From contig NZ_JBLZFX010000022.1 of NCBI RefSeq assembly GCF_050753345.1, positions 7,717 through 71,716 on the forward strand: a DNA stretch of 64,000 nucleotides. Reading direction: 5' to 3'. The position numbers were made by a program, and so were the translations under genes. Origin of the DNA: Alkalinema pantanalense (GTDB taxonomy: Bacteria; Cyanobacteriota; Cyanobacteriia; Leptolyngbyales; Leptolyngbyaceae). The notes beneath the pieces are model-generated. The model had not been told where the DNA came from. It did no database searches and worked only from the letters and a program-made list of their open reading frames with translations. Of this stretch, positions 9,605-18,265 are shown piece after piece. The number at the start of each line of letters is the position of its first letter. Positions within the stretch are counted from its first letter, which is position 1.

Positions 9605-10927
9605 TTAGAATTTGACCCTTAATTGCCCACTGACTGATTGATTCTGGAAAGGATTACTGTCGGGGCTGCGATTTTGGACATTGCTCAAGGTGTAACCCAA
9701 ATCCGCCTCAATGGTTGGGCTCAAAATCGCTGTACAACGAGCTTCATAGGTATTGGCATTGGAAAAACTGCCCTGGAGTCGTTGTTCCCCTATGGTAGTT
9801 GAGAGTCGGCAGCGCAGGAAGTCAAAGGGTTTTCCTTCCCAGGTCAGTTCTCCGTTGTAGACCAGGAAATCGGGGGGTGAAAAGTATCCACTGGTTGCGG
9901 CAACGTCTTGATTAAAGTTCCAGAGAAAGACATTGGCCGCGATCGAAAATTGACCAATCTTGTGTTCCAAACGACCAATTAACTGATGGTCGATGTTGCC
10001 ATCGCTGTATTGACCAAAGCGATACATTCCAAAGAACTGGGTATCTTTTTCAATCTGCCAAAATAGGGCAGGACTCAGATGGAATGCTGAAATTTGATTG
10101 TCTAATGTTGTGGCATTGAACTTATGAGGCCCATAGCTAACCAGTCCCGACAAAGTTGCGTTTGGGGAAATGGGGGTTTCCAGTTTGAGCCGTAAATTTG
10201 GTGCGATCGGTAATCGGTTAAAAAAATCTAAGCCAACTTCAGGACGAATTTTGACGGAGTTAATGCGAGTCTCCCAGCCAACCCTCAAGGGAATATTGAT
10301 GAGGGTGTCCTTCTCTGATTGGTTGAACAGGTTAACCCCTGTCGTAAAGTTCAGCAGATCTCCATTGGGCAGTTTGAACTGCGGGGTGGTTTCCAAAAAC
10401 AGGCTTTCTTGCCCAAAATTATCCCGATCGCGACGAAAGTTGGTTGTTAAACTTTCTGGTACGATTTGGGCTCTGTGGAGAGAACTCGGCTGAGATTCTG
10501 AAGTTGCAGGACGATTCTGCGAAGCTGATGCAGCAGAAGGGACATCTTTGGAATGGGTTCCTGGCTGGGGAGAACTAGAAGTCTTGGGAAGCGCAAAATT
10601 ATTTTTAGGAGAAGCTGTTGGGGAAGGCAGTTTGGGAAGAGGCCGTTGCAACTGTGGATTAAAGTTATCTGCACTAGCGACGATAACTTCACTGGGATAG
10701 TGCATCGGTTTAAACTGCGGTCTCACTTCTCCTACAAGCGTTTCAGGAGGCGCTGTTGATGATTGTCCTAGGCTAGATGGAAGTGATGTGTCTAACCCTA
10801 ACGAATTCGTCGTTATCAAATTCGTTAACAATACCAGTGAAGCACCATAGGTATTAGAAGCCGAAAACAATATAGTAGTTGCAAGGTTGATTGCGACTAC
10901 TATTGGAACTGAAGATGACTTCTCCAT
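9605..10927 (-). CDS. Probable outer-membrane beta-barrel protein, family not recognised
   Basis: 440 residues from the ATG at 10927, which puts a signal peptide (MEKSSSVPIVVAINLATTIL, cleavage probably near NTYGAS) at the N-terminus; a TTG further upstream at 10954 is less convincing. Residues of about 60-150 are Pro/Ser/Thr/Gln-rich and look disordered. The remainder consists of alternating hydrophobic and polar strands typical of a barrel, and the last residues SVSGQLRVKF end in Phe, a classical outer-membrane insertion signature. I do not recognise the family. It heads the same-strand set of DUF3131 and GT2 genes, so an export or glycan-binding porin role is possible but is inference from position only. 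Confidence 0.75.
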   Translation of the reverse strand: MEKSSSVPIVVAINLATTILFSASNTYGASLVLLTNLITTNSLGLDTSLPSSLGQSSTAPPETLVGEVRPQFKPMHYPSEVIVASADNFNPQLQRPLPKLPSPTASPKNNFALPKTSSSPQPGTHSKDVPSAASASQNRPATSESQPSSLHRAQIVPESLTTNFRRDRDNFGQESLFLETTPQFKLPNGDLLNFTTGVNLFNQSEKDTLINIPLRVGWETRINSVKIRPEVGLDFFNRLPIAPNLRLKLETPISPNATLSGLVSYGPHKFNATTLDNQISAFHLSPALFWQIEKDTQFFGMYRFGQYSDGNIDHQLIGRLEHKIGQFSIAANVFLWNFNQDVAATSGYFSPPDFLVYNGELTWEGKPFDFLRCRLSTTIGEQRLQGSFSNANTYEARCTAILSPTIEADLGYTLSNVQNRSPDSNPFQNQSVSGQLRVKF

Positions 10928-11050
10928 ACTAGAAACAATTGTGGAAATGCACAAACATGACAGTTATACCTGGAATCACCCTTAAGAGTTCCCGAGGTAT
11001 GCCAGGGATGCGCGAAAGATAGACCAATTCTCCCCAACAAATGCATCCTG

Positions 11051-11083
11051 AAAAAATTAATGCCATCCCACGGGAATGGCATT
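11051..11083 (-). terminator. Rho-independent terminator of the tRNA-Pro gene
   Basis: On the minus strand an 8-bp stem (AATGCCAT pairing with ATGGCATT, with two further GC pairs above one mismatch) is followed by a run of six T residues (A residues 11051-11056 on the plus strand). It lies 28 bp beyond the 3' end of the tRNA gene. Confidence 0.8.
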
Positions 11084-11111
11084 CTGTGCGAAACTCACAA
11101 CTTAATTTAAA

Positions 11112-11185
<74 letters not shown>

Positions 11186-11384
11186 ATGTGTCGTTGTGAT
11201 GCGGCATTAATGCTGACTACAAACACGCGAACTCATATAGGATAGCACAAAATTAGGCGAATCTTGCAGGTATTTTGCAGGGTCGTATCGATCGAGGTGG
11301 AGACGCGATCGTCCAAAGCAGGAGCAGGAGGAACTCTCAACTCACTGCTAAGATGGGGAATGCAAAAGCGTTGAGAAAATTGCC

Positions 11385-12290
11385 GTGGTGGTTAAGCCTG
11401 ATTGGTTGCGAGTCAAAGCCCCCCAATGGGAGCGGGTGGGCGCAGTCAAAGAAACCCTCCGAGATTTGGGTCTCAATACGGTCTGTGAAGAAGCGTCCTG
11501 TCCCAATATTGGTGAGTGTTTCAACCATGGTACAGCCACTTTCTTGATTATGGGGCCTGCTTGCACCCGTGCTTGCCCGTACTGCGATATTGATTTTGAG
11601 AAAAAGCCCAAGCCGCTGGATCCGTTAGAACCTTTAAATTTGGCCGAAGCGGTGCGACGGATGCGGTTAAACCATGTCGTGATTACGTCGGTGAATCGCG
11701 ATGATTTACCCGATGGGGGCGCAGCGCAATTTGTTCGCTGCATTGAGGAAATCCGCAAAGTGTCGCCGGGAACCACGATCGAAGTTCTGATTCCCGATCT
11801 GTGTGGTAATTGGGATGCGTTGGCCATGATTCTTGCAGCGGCTCCAGAAGTCCTGAACCACAATACGGAAACGGTACCTCGCCTCTATCGCCGTACCCGC
11901 CCGCAGGGTGATTATGCCCGCTCGCTGGAACTGTTGCGCCGTTGTCGCGAAATTGCGCCTTGGGTGTATACCAAATCTGGCATTATGGCGGGTCTGGGCG
12001 AAACCGATGAGGAAGTGCGGCAAGTCATGCAGGATCTGCGATCGGTGGATTGCGACATTTTGACGATCGGGCAATACCTCCAGCCCACTCAGAAGCATTT
12101 GGGCGTGCAAGCGTTTGTCACGCCGGAGCAATTTGAGGCTTGGCGGTTATACGGTGAATCCTTGGGATTCCTACAAGTCGTGTCGTCGCCGCTGACCCGC
12201 AGTTCCTACCACGCTGAGCAAGTTCGGTCACTGATGGAACGCTATTCCCGGAGCCGACCCCAGGGGCAACCTCAGCCAACCCAGTTGTAG
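11385..12290 (+). CDS. lipA: Lipoyl synthase
   Basis: 301 residues. A radical-SAM enzyme that inserts two sulfurs into octanoyl groups on the E2 and GcvH proteins of 2-oxoacid dehydrogenases and the glycine cleavage system. Both iron-sulfur sites are present: the auxiliary-cluster cysteines C34, C39 and C45 (CEEASCPNIGEC) and the radical-SAM CX3CX2C at C60, C64 and C67 (CTRACPYC). The conserved HNTETVPRLYRRTRP segment and the C-terminal SSPLTRSSYHAEQ are intact. The start is a GTG; an in-frame TAA 36 bp upstream excludes a long extension and no clear Shine-Dalgarno is visible. gpsA follows after 32 bp on the same strand. Confidence 0.97.
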   Translation: MVVKPDWLRVKAPQWERVGAVKETLRDLGLNTVCEEASCPNIGECFNHGTATFLIMGPACTRACPYCDIDFEKKPKPLDPLEPLNLAEAVRRMRLNHVVITSVNRDDLPDGGAAQFVRCIEEIRKVSPGTTIEVLIPDLCGNWDALAMILAAAPEVLNHNTETVPRLYRRTRPQGDYARSLELLRRCREIAPWVYTKSGIMAGLGETDEEVRQVMQDLRSVDCDILTIGQYLQPTQKHLGVQAFVTPEQFEAWRLYGESLGFLQVVSSPLTRSSYHAEQVRSLMERYSRSRPQGQPQPTQL

Positions 12291-12322
12291 CCAAAAGTGA
12301 TAGACATCTCAGGGATGGGGGC

Positions 12323-13258
12323 ATGGCGTTGAAAATTACGATCGTGGGTGCAGGGGCATGGGGAACCACCTTGGCAACGTTGGCTCGGGAAAACGGCCAT
12401 GATGTGGTGGTTTGGTCACGGAGTTGTGAGATGAGCTTGCAGGCTGCGATCGCAGGGTCGCAGGTGATTTTGTCAGCGATTTCCATGAAAGGTGTCCGAG
12501 CGATCGTGCAGCAATTGGGAGAGATCGGCCTACCCCCAGAAACGATTCTGGTTTCAGCCACCAAAGGACTGGATCCCGATTCTGGAACAGCTACCGCCCT
12601 CCCCAAACTACCCTCCCAAATTTGGCAGATGGGCTTTCCTAACAACCCAGTGGTGGTGTTATCAGGGCCGAACCTGTCCAAGGAAATCCAGCAAGGCTTA
12701 CCTGCCACTACCGTGGTTGCCAGCGATCGACCCGGTGCAGCCACTCAAGTGCAAACCCTATTTTCCTCACCGCGATTTCGCGTTTACACCAACGACGATC
12801 CGTTAGGGGTGGAGCTAGGCGGCGCATTGAAAAATGTGATGGCGATCGCGGTGGGCACCTGTGATGGGTTGCATTTAGGCACGAATGCCAAATCGGGATT
12901 GATCACACGGGGACTGGCGGAAATGATCCGAATTGGCATCCATTGGGGCGCGAAGGCGGATACGTTCTACGGTCTTGCGGGCCTGGGTGATCTGATGGCG
13001 ACCTGTAGTAGCTCGCTCAGCCGCAACTATCAAGTGGGCTATGGCTTAGCCCAGGGGCAAACGCTGACCGAAATTTTAGGGAATTTAGAAGGAACCGCCG
13101 AAGGGGTCAATACAACCCAAGTTCTGTTACAAGTGGCGCAGCAACAGGGGATTGAACTCCCGATCACGGAACAAGTTTATTTATTGCTACAAGGGCAAAG
13201 CACGCCCCAGGATGCGATCTCAGCACTCATGTCGCGGGGCAGTAAACCTGAGCGCTAG
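12323..13258 (+). CDS. gpsA: Glycerol-3-phosphate dehydrogenase [NAD(P)+]
   Basis: 311 residues. Makes sn-glycerol 3-phosphate from dihydroxyacetone phosphate for membrane lipid synthesis. The N-terminal Rossmann motif is IVGAGAWGTTLA (GxGxxG at 9-14). The substrate-domain signatures SGPNLSKEI, LGGALKNVMAIAVG (with the catalytic Lys of ALKN) and GLAGLGDLMATC are all present. The region just after the first Rossmann motif is short, as in cyanobacterial members. It is cotranscribed with lipA in all likelihood (32-bp gap) and converges on the SH3 protein gene, whose stop lies 14 bp beyond its own. Confidence 0.96.
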   Translation: MALKITIVGAGAWGTTLATLARENGHDVVVWSRSCEMSLQAAIAGSQVILSAISMKGVRAIVQQLGEIGLPPETILVSATKGLDPDSGTATALPKLPSQIWQMGFPNNPVVVLSGPNLSKEIQQGLPATTVVASDRPGAATQVQTLFSSPRFRVYTNDDPLGVELGGALKNVMAIAVGTCDGLHLGTNAKSGLITRGLAEMIRIGIHWGAKADTFYGLAGLGDLMATCSSSLSRNYQVGYGLAQGQTLTEILGNLEGTAEGVNTTQVLLQVAQQQGIELPITEQVYLLLQGQSTPQDAISALMSRGSKPER

Positions 13259-13272
13259 CAAATCATGGCTCG

Positions 13273-13812
13273 TTAGCAGCCTTCTCCCCACACAATCAAT
13301 AGGTCACCCCGTACCCAACCCTTAGCTCCGGAGGGAAATTCGACATAATGCCAGGTGTAGCCATTGTCGCCTTGCAACTCACGAATGACTTTCACCACAT
13401 CTCCCGATAGGCCATAGTGCATTACCCGTCCAGCAGTGCTGGGAGCCGATCGAAGATTGATGCGATCGTTGGGGTCACTGCTACTGAGGGCACCGTACTG
13501 ATCAGCACTGTCAGAAAATTGCACGAAATCACTCCGAACCCATCCTTCTTTCCCAGTGGTCGCAAAACGGAGGTAAAACCACTGCTCTGTCCCTTCGTTG
13601 AGCCAACGCTGTCGCAGAACTTCGACGCGATCGCCGAAGTAGCCAGAACCGATAGCCTTGGCGGTGACTGCAGGGCCAGAGCGTAGATTAATTTGGGCAT
13701 TCGCATCTTGGGCGGTTAATGTGGCGGGTTTCGCCCAACTAGGCAGGGCAACGACAAGAGCGCCTGCGATCGCCACTAGGGGGGGTAAATAAACGGAGCT
13801 GAATTGTGTCAT
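13273..13812 (-). CDS. Secreted protein with two bacterial SH3 domains
   Basis: 179 residues from the ATG at 13812, which starts a signal peptide (MTQFSSVYLPPLVAIAGALV, cleavage near SWAKP); the frame is open further upstream to 13917 but that extension would bury the signal. Two SH3b repeats follow, each with the INLRSGP or INLRSAPS entry motif and a closing GWVRSDF or GWVRGDLL. Such domains usually bind cell-wall peptides or act as targeting modules. No enzymatic domain is fused. It is divergent from sigC with about 600 bp between them. Confidence 0.85.
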   Translation of the reverse strand: MTQFSSVYLPPLVAIAGALVVALPSWAKPATLTAQDANAQINLRSGPAVTAKAIGSGYFGDRVEVLRQRWLNEGTEQWFYLRFATTGKEGWVRSDFVQFSDSADQYGALSSSDPNDRINLRSAPSTAGRVMHYGLSGDVVKVIRELQGDNGYTWHYVEFPSGAKGWVRGDLLIVWGEGC

Positions 13813-14420
13813 GGGTTGTATAGCAAAGATTCTAAAGTTGTTGCGATGGCGAGGAGGATTGTTGGGCAAGTATGGATGAAATCTGTGGCTCCCTCCAACA
13901 ATCTGCAAAAGACTCAATCACGACACACCCTAGATAACGCTACCTACGGCGTCATATGCACAGTTTCCAGAACCGAGAAAAAGCTTGCAGAAAGACTGGG
14001 GCGCAATTAGGTAATGGCTAGCCAACAGATCTGCATAAGTTGTTCTTTTTTCAGGAACCCTGGATATACCTGGTGTAGTCACCACCATCAGTAACGGTAC
14101 GGACTCTGGGATTATATAGAGCAAATGTTCTAAGTAATCTTCCGGCCTAACTAGGCAATGTTTCGACCTAGGCTGCCTAGATTCAGAAAGTGTCCCGATT
14201 CTGGCACGGGTTACTGGAGTGATAGATCAGCGTGCATACTTAAAAAAACTCATTTTTGGCTCATATTGCTAGCAGAAAAATGAATGATCCGCAAGAGGTT
14301 GTTTCGATGACCTCGATCGCGGGAATACTAAACCATAAGCCGATCCAAAGCCCTTGTAGAGACGGTCACTGAGTTTTTTCTGCCCCTTTTGCCGCCCTGC
14401 GGACTACGAGAACCTCTCCT
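13813..14420. other. Intergenic region between the SH3 protein and sigC
   Basis: 608 bp without a gene I can support. It contains a 7-bp inverted repeat CTAGGCA/TGCCTAG (14151-14157 and 14174-14180) around an internal CCTAGG. The promoters of both flanking genes must be here; I could not assign -10 and -35 elements with confidence. Short frames on both strands have no recognisable similarity. Confidence 0.5.
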
Positions 14421-15635
14421 ATGGATGACTTTTCTTTGTTTACTCAGAATTTTGAAACGCCGATTCCTGAGGGTAATTTCGAACCCACAATGGATGATCT
14501 CCAGGACATTGACCTTGAAGTTGCTGAAGAATTGAATCTGGGTAAGTCAGCACGACGAACCACCGATCTGGTTCGGATGTACCTGCAGGAAATTGGCCGG
14601 GTTCGTCTCTTGGGCCGGGATGAAGAAGTCTCAGAGGCACAAAAGGTGCAGCGCTACATGGTGCTGTTGGAACAGCGGGATGCTGCCGCTGCCGATCACC
14701 CCCCGATTCAACGCTATGTCCAACTGATAGAAGCCCGCGATCGCTTAACTTCTATCCTAGGCCACCGGCCTTCCTTGGAGCGTTGGGCGACGGAGGCAGG
14801 GGTAACTGTGGCAGATCTTAAGCCGATTTTGGCGGAGGGGAAACAGGCTTGGGCTCAGGTTGTGGGATTGACCTTGGAAGAACTGGAAGCTATGCAGCGG
14901 GAAGGTCTTCAGGCTAAGGAACATATGATCAAAGCAAATCTGCGTTTGGTCGTATCCGTTGCGAAGAAGTATCAAAACCGAGGGTTGGAGCTCCTGGATC
15001 TCATTCAAGAAGGAACATTAGGGCTGGAGCGGGCAGTCGAAAAGTTCGATCCTACAAAGGGTTATCGGTTTAGCACCTATGCCTACTGGTGGATCCGTCA
15101 GGGGATTACTCGGGCGATCGCCACTCAGAGCCGCACCATTCGCCTGCCCGTCCACATCACGGAAAAGCTGAACAAAATCAAAAAGGCGCAACGCAAAATT
15201 GCCCAAGAGAAAGGTCGTACTGCGACGATCGAAGATATCGCTAAAGAACTCGAAATGACAGTCCCGCAAGTGCGAGAAGTCTTGCTCAAAGTACCCCGAT
15301 CGGTTTCGTTGGAAACCAAAGTGGGCAAGGAAAAAGATACCGAATTAGGCGATTTGCTGGAAACGGAAGATCTGTCTCCTGAAGAACTGCTGATGCGGGA
15401 ATCTCTTCGCCGAGATTTGTTAAATCTGATGTCAGATTTGACGAGTCGAGAGCGGGATGTGATTCAAATGCGCTTTGGTCTAGACAACGGGCAGCCCTAC
15501 TCCCTGGCGGAAATTGGCCGTGCGTTGGATCTTTCGCGGGAGCGCGTGCGACAAATTGAAGCCAAAGCCTTACAGAAGTTGCGCCAACCCAAGCGCCGCA
15601 ATCGCGTCCGAGATTACCTCGAAGCTTTAGGGTAA
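14421..15635 (+). CDS. sigC: RNA polymerase sigma factor, group 2, SigC type
   Basis: 404 residues. Region 1.2 (TTDLVRMYLQEIGRVRLLGR), regions 2.1-2.4 (from EHMIKANLRLVVSVAKKYQN through YAYWWIRQGITRAIA), region 3 (ITEKLNKIKKAQRKIAQEKG) and region 4 (EIGRALDLSRERVRQIEAKA) are all intact. Between regions 1.2 and 2.1 lies a spacer of roughly 90 residues (IQRYVQLIEARDRLTSILGH and LERWATEAGV), which I associate with cyanobacterial SigC rather than SigA, SigB or SigD. Group 2 sigma factors are non-essential and govern stress or stationary-phase genes. It is monocistronic, with a clear terminator about 95 bp downstream. The group assignment rests on memory of the family and should be tested by a tree. 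Confidence 0.85.
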   Translation: MDDFSLFTQNFETPIPEGNFEPTMDDLQDIDLEVAEELNLGKSARRTTDLVRMYLQEIGRVRLLGRDEEVSEAQKVQRYMVLLEQRDAAAADHPPIQRYVQLIEARDRLTSILGHRPSLERWATEAGVTVADLKPILAEGKQAWAQVVGLTLEELEAMQREGLQAKEHMIKANLRLVVSVAKKYQNRGLELLDLIQEGTLGLERAVEKFDPTKGYRFSTYAYWWIRQGITRAIATQSRTIRLPVHITEKLNKIKKAQRKIAQEKGRTATIEDIAKELEMTVPQVREVLLKVPRSVSLETKVGKEKDTELGDLLETEDLSPEELLMRESLRRDLLNLMSDLTSRERDVIQMRFGLDNGQPYSLAEIGRALDLSRERVRQIEAKALQKLRQPKRRNRVRDYLEALG

Positions 15636-15729
15636 ACGGTATTGGGACATTCTGAGGTCGCGGCAGACGGTTCTTACCACCCTTGGCATCCTGATCACGA
15701 TCGTATTTCCCAACCTGCATTGCCTGGAT

Positions 15730-15757
15730 CCTGAGGGGTTCAGGCTTTTTTATTTTT
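15730..15757 (+). terminator. Rho-independent terminator after sigC
   Basis: Stem CCTGA/TCAGG (15730-15734 with 15740-15744) with a five-base loop is followed by a T-rich tract (15746-15757). An alternative stem GCCTG/CAGGC (15722-15726 with 15741-15745) overlaps it. Confidence 0.8.
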
Positions 15758-15815
15758 CCACCAGACGTTTATATTTTATAGCGGTAGTTCAGAGCATAAG
15801 GGCCATCATTGAGAT

Positions 15816-15945
15816 ATCCGATCTCCCTAAATTTCCGCGTTCTAGCGAAGCCATGCCGACAGACCATAGGCGTCGCAGCCCTGGGAAAAAGGAGACTTTG
15901 AAAAATTGAGCTTTATTAAGGGGGCGCGGGGTCAGCGAATCTGTC
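15816..15945. repeat. Degenerate interspersed element, distantly like 28201-28283
   Basis: The flanks GATCTCCCTAAATTT and GGAGACTTTGAAAAA match, with differences, the arms of the hairpin element at 28201. The centre is interrupted by a GC-rich block (about 15836-15890) containing GCGAAGCCATGCCG, which looks like another short repeat. It may be a decayed MITE. Evidence is only partial similarity by eye. Confidence 0.35.
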
Positions 15946-16008
15946 ATCTCAATCAGGCGTCTCAATAAATCGATATCCACTGTCTTGAGCTCATTCGGGA
16001 TAGCGATT

Positions 16009-16122
16009 AGGGATTTGCAAAGAAATAATATCCCCTCTTCATTTCCCCTACCCTCCTACTCTCCTACCCTCCTACTCTCCTACCCCTACCCAATTGGGAT
16101 TTTATTTATGCGCTGTTCCCTT
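16009..16122 (+). repeat. Dispersed repeat, copy A
   Basis: About 114 bp whose reverse complement recurs at 49949-50052. Shared parts are GGATTTGCAAAGAAATAATA at the left end, a central C/T-only tract, the palindrome CCCAATTGGG and TTTTATTTATGCGCT at the right end. In this copy the central tract holds two exact 16-bp units CCCTCCTACTCTCCTA (16051-16066, 16067-16082). No open frame of credible length runs through it. Confidence 0.9.
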
Positions 16123-16194
16123 ACGTCAGCATCTATCACTCAATACGTTGCTGGAATCAGTGTATATAACGAAGGTTTAAGCGCTCTTGCAGGC

Positions 16195-16258
16195 AATTCT
16201 CAATAGACTCGCTTTCTTGCTACTGAGTTAGAATACAACTATCCTAATTCTCAATAGA
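16195..16258 (+). promoter_or_regulatory. Two iron-box-like sites upstream of furA
   Basis: AATTCTCAATAGA occurs exactly twice, at 16195-16207 and 16246-16258, 51 bp apart, the second ending 18 bp before the furA start codon. The core AATTCTCAATA is identical to the middle of the iron box described for cyanobacterial FurA (AAATAAATTCTCAATAAAT). Autoregulation of furA by these sites is a reasonable inference. Confidence 0.65.
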
Positions 16259-16276
16259 GATGAGTTTATTGCAAGT

Positions 16277-16738
16277 ATGAATGCCCCAGCCTACACAGCA
16301 TCTTCTCTCAAAGCCGAGCTCAATGAGCGCGGCTGGCGAATGACTGCCCAGCGCGAAACAATCTTGCAAGTGTTTCAAAATCTGGAGCGAGGAAAGCACT
16401 TGAGTGCTGAAGATCTGTTTCATTTGCTCAAAGGTCAAGGTGAAGCGATTAGCCTTTCAACGGTCTATCGCACTTTGAAGATGATGGCTCGCATGGGCAT
16501 TTTGCGAGAACTAGAATTGGCGGAAGGGCATAAACACTACGAGCTAAACCAACCCCATCCCCACCATCACCACCACCTCATTTGTGTGCGCTGCAATAAG
16601 ACGATCGAATTTAAAACTGAGTCTGTGCTGAAAACTGGGATGAAGGTCGCACAAAAAGAGGGCTATCACCTATTGGATTGCCAATTAACAATCCATGCGG
16701 TGTGCCCTACTTGCCAACGATCGTTAATCCCCGTATAA
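16277..16738 (+). CDS. furA: Ferric uptake regulator FurA
   Basis: 153 residues. A winged-helix repressor (SLSTVYRTLKMMARMGILRE as recognition region, 59-78) with the His-rich hinge HPHHHHHLICVRC and a C-terminal dimer domain. The five cysteines C103, C106, C135, C143 and C146 form two CXXC pairs plus one more, the same spacing I know for Anabaena FurA. This argues for FurA over Zur or PerR. It controls iron uptake and oxidative stress genes with Fe2+ or haem as effector. It appears monocistronic and converges on the peptidoglycan-binding protein gene. Two iron-box-like sites precede it. Confidence 0.93.
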   Translation: MNAPAYTASSLKAELNERGWRMTAQRETILQVFQNLERGKHLSAEDLFHLLKGQGEAISLSTVYRTLKMMARMGILRELELAEGHKHYELNQPHPHHHHHLICVRCNKTIEFKTESVLKTGMKVAQKEGYHLLDCQLTIHAVCPTCQRSLIPV

Positions 16739-16774
16739 ATCACGGTTGAATACCGAATTGTTGGGATTTTTAGT

Positions 16775-18097
16775 TTACTGATAATCAACCCGCGCATCTA
16801 AACCGTAGGCCCGCAAAAGTTGGGACTGCCGATCAGCTTCCGATCGTTGGCTAAAGGTGCCTGCTTGGATATAAGCTCCTTTACTATTGGTTGCGATTTG
16901 GGAAGCGCTATTCCAAATTTGCCGCACTTGAGACAGGGTGGCACCACTTTGAATAGGGATTACGACTACATAGCGACGCATCTGGTCATTAGAAACCCGG
17001 TTATTAGAGGCTTTTATGCCTGATTGTCTATTAACAGGCTTACTTGACAACAATTGGCTAGTTAATGGAGTTTGAGAAGAGGCCGTTGTGAAAGATCCGC
17101 TAGAAAAGGGGGACTTAGTTTGACTGTGGGACTGAATAGGTTGAGTCTGTGTTGTGGATTGAGTCGGCTGTGAGGCTATGAGGTTTAAAGCTACAAGGGT
17201 TTTCGCATCGGCAATCCCGGTCACGGGCAAACCCTGCGATCGCTGAAAATCAGCGACTGCAGTTTGCGTAATGTTGCCGTAGTACTCAGTGACATTACTT
17301 TGAAACCAACCTAAATCCTTTAAGCGTTGCTGGAGTTGCCCAACGTCTGAACTTTGATCGCCTTTGGCAAGGCGGGTTGTTATGCTTGGGGTGGGTGGCG
17401 CAACTTCTGGTGCGATTTGGTTAGCTGTGGGTTGCGTAAAGGCTTGTTGATTTATCGCTGAAGTTAAAGCAGCCTGCTCTTTGGAACCCACAATGCCATC
17501 GTCGGGCAGATTGCTAGAGCGTTGTAATTGCTGCACTGCTGCTTGGGTCTTGGGGCCAAAGATACCGTCGATGTTGCTGGAATAGTACCCTAACTGAGTC
17601 AACTGTTGCTGTAGGGTGGCCACTGCTTCGTTCTGATCCCCAATTTGGAGGCGAGACTCGGGGGTAGCAGCTTTCTGCCTAGAGCTTGTCTGAGGGGTGA
17701 GGGAGCTTGCTGCAGTAGACGATGGAGGTTCCGATGCGACTCCACCCAAAACAGCGAGAGTTTGGGCTCCAGCTACACCATCCGGATCTAACCCATATTG
17801 CACTTGACAGCGGATCACCCCTGCCTGGGTCAATTCTCCGAAATAGCCTGAAATGGGGCCATCATAGCAATTAGCCGCCGTGAGACGATTTTGCAAATCG
17901 GCCACAGCATCCCCTTCATCACCTTTCTGAAGGGCAACCGCTGCATTCCCGATCGCTAAAATCAAAACTCCGATCGCTAAACTCAGCAATCGAGTGTAAG
18001 CCAGTCCACTGAGGGAAGACTGCAGTAGTCCGTTAAGAGTTGTGAACAATTCCGCTAGACGATTTCGCAGCAAGGAGATTAATTTTGAAGGGGCCAT
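16775..18097 (-). CDS. Peptidoglycan-binding protein with three PG_binding_1 domains and SPOR-like tail
   Basis: 440 residues from ATG 18097, chosen because GGAG sits 9 nt upstream; a GTG three codons earlier overlaps that ribosome site. An N-terminal hydrophobic segment (about 35-55, LLSLAIGVLILAIGNAAVAL) gives a signal or anchor. Three PG_binding_1 modules follow at about 58-115, 148-208 and 240-300, each with the pattern GD...V..LQ..L and DG..G..T. After a Ser/Thr/Gln-rich linker, the last 70 residues (VVVIPIQSGAT and GAYIQAGTFSQRSEADRQ) resemble a SPOR module. Probably a cell-wall-associated structural protein. No catalytic domain is visible. Confidence 0.85.
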   Translation of the reverse strand: MAPSKLISLLRNRLAELFTTLNGLLQSSLSGLAYTRLLSLAIGVLILAIGNAAVALQKGDEGDAVADLQNRLTAANCYDGPISGYFGELTQAGVIRCQVQYGLDPDGVAGAQTLAVLGGVASEPPSSTAASSLTPQTSSRQKAATPESRLQIGDQNEAVATLQQQLTQLGYYSSNIDGIFGPKTQAAVQQLQRSSNLPDDGIVGSKEQAALTSAINQQAFTQPTANQIAPEVAPPTPSITTRLAKGDQSSDVGQLQQRLKDLGWFQSNVTEYYGNITQTAVADFQRSQGLPVTGIADAKTLVALNLIASQPTQSTTQTQPIQSHSQTKSPFSSGSFTTASSQTPLTSQLLSSKPVNRQSGIKASNNRVSNDQMRRYVVVIPIQSGATLSQVRQIWNSASQIATNSKGAYIQAGTFSQRSEADRQSQLLRAYGLDARVDYQ

Positions 18098-18265
18098 GGG
18101 AATCACTCCAGATCAGTGCGCTAAGAGATAGGCCGTGCGCCAAGAGATCACCGCGTTGGGCGAGACAAGTCAAGGTTCGGATGGATTCTCTTTATGGATT
18201 CTCTTTTCGGTATATTAACTGATCCCGTTGGCCGAAAAATTCATGCTTGAGCTGGGTTGCAAGAA

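Noticed and set aside
15985..16206. 73-codon frame within the dispersed repeat upstream of furA
   Set aside because: It runs through the C/T tract and gives low-complexity Ser/Pro/Leu sequence; the second copy of the repeat does not keep the frame.
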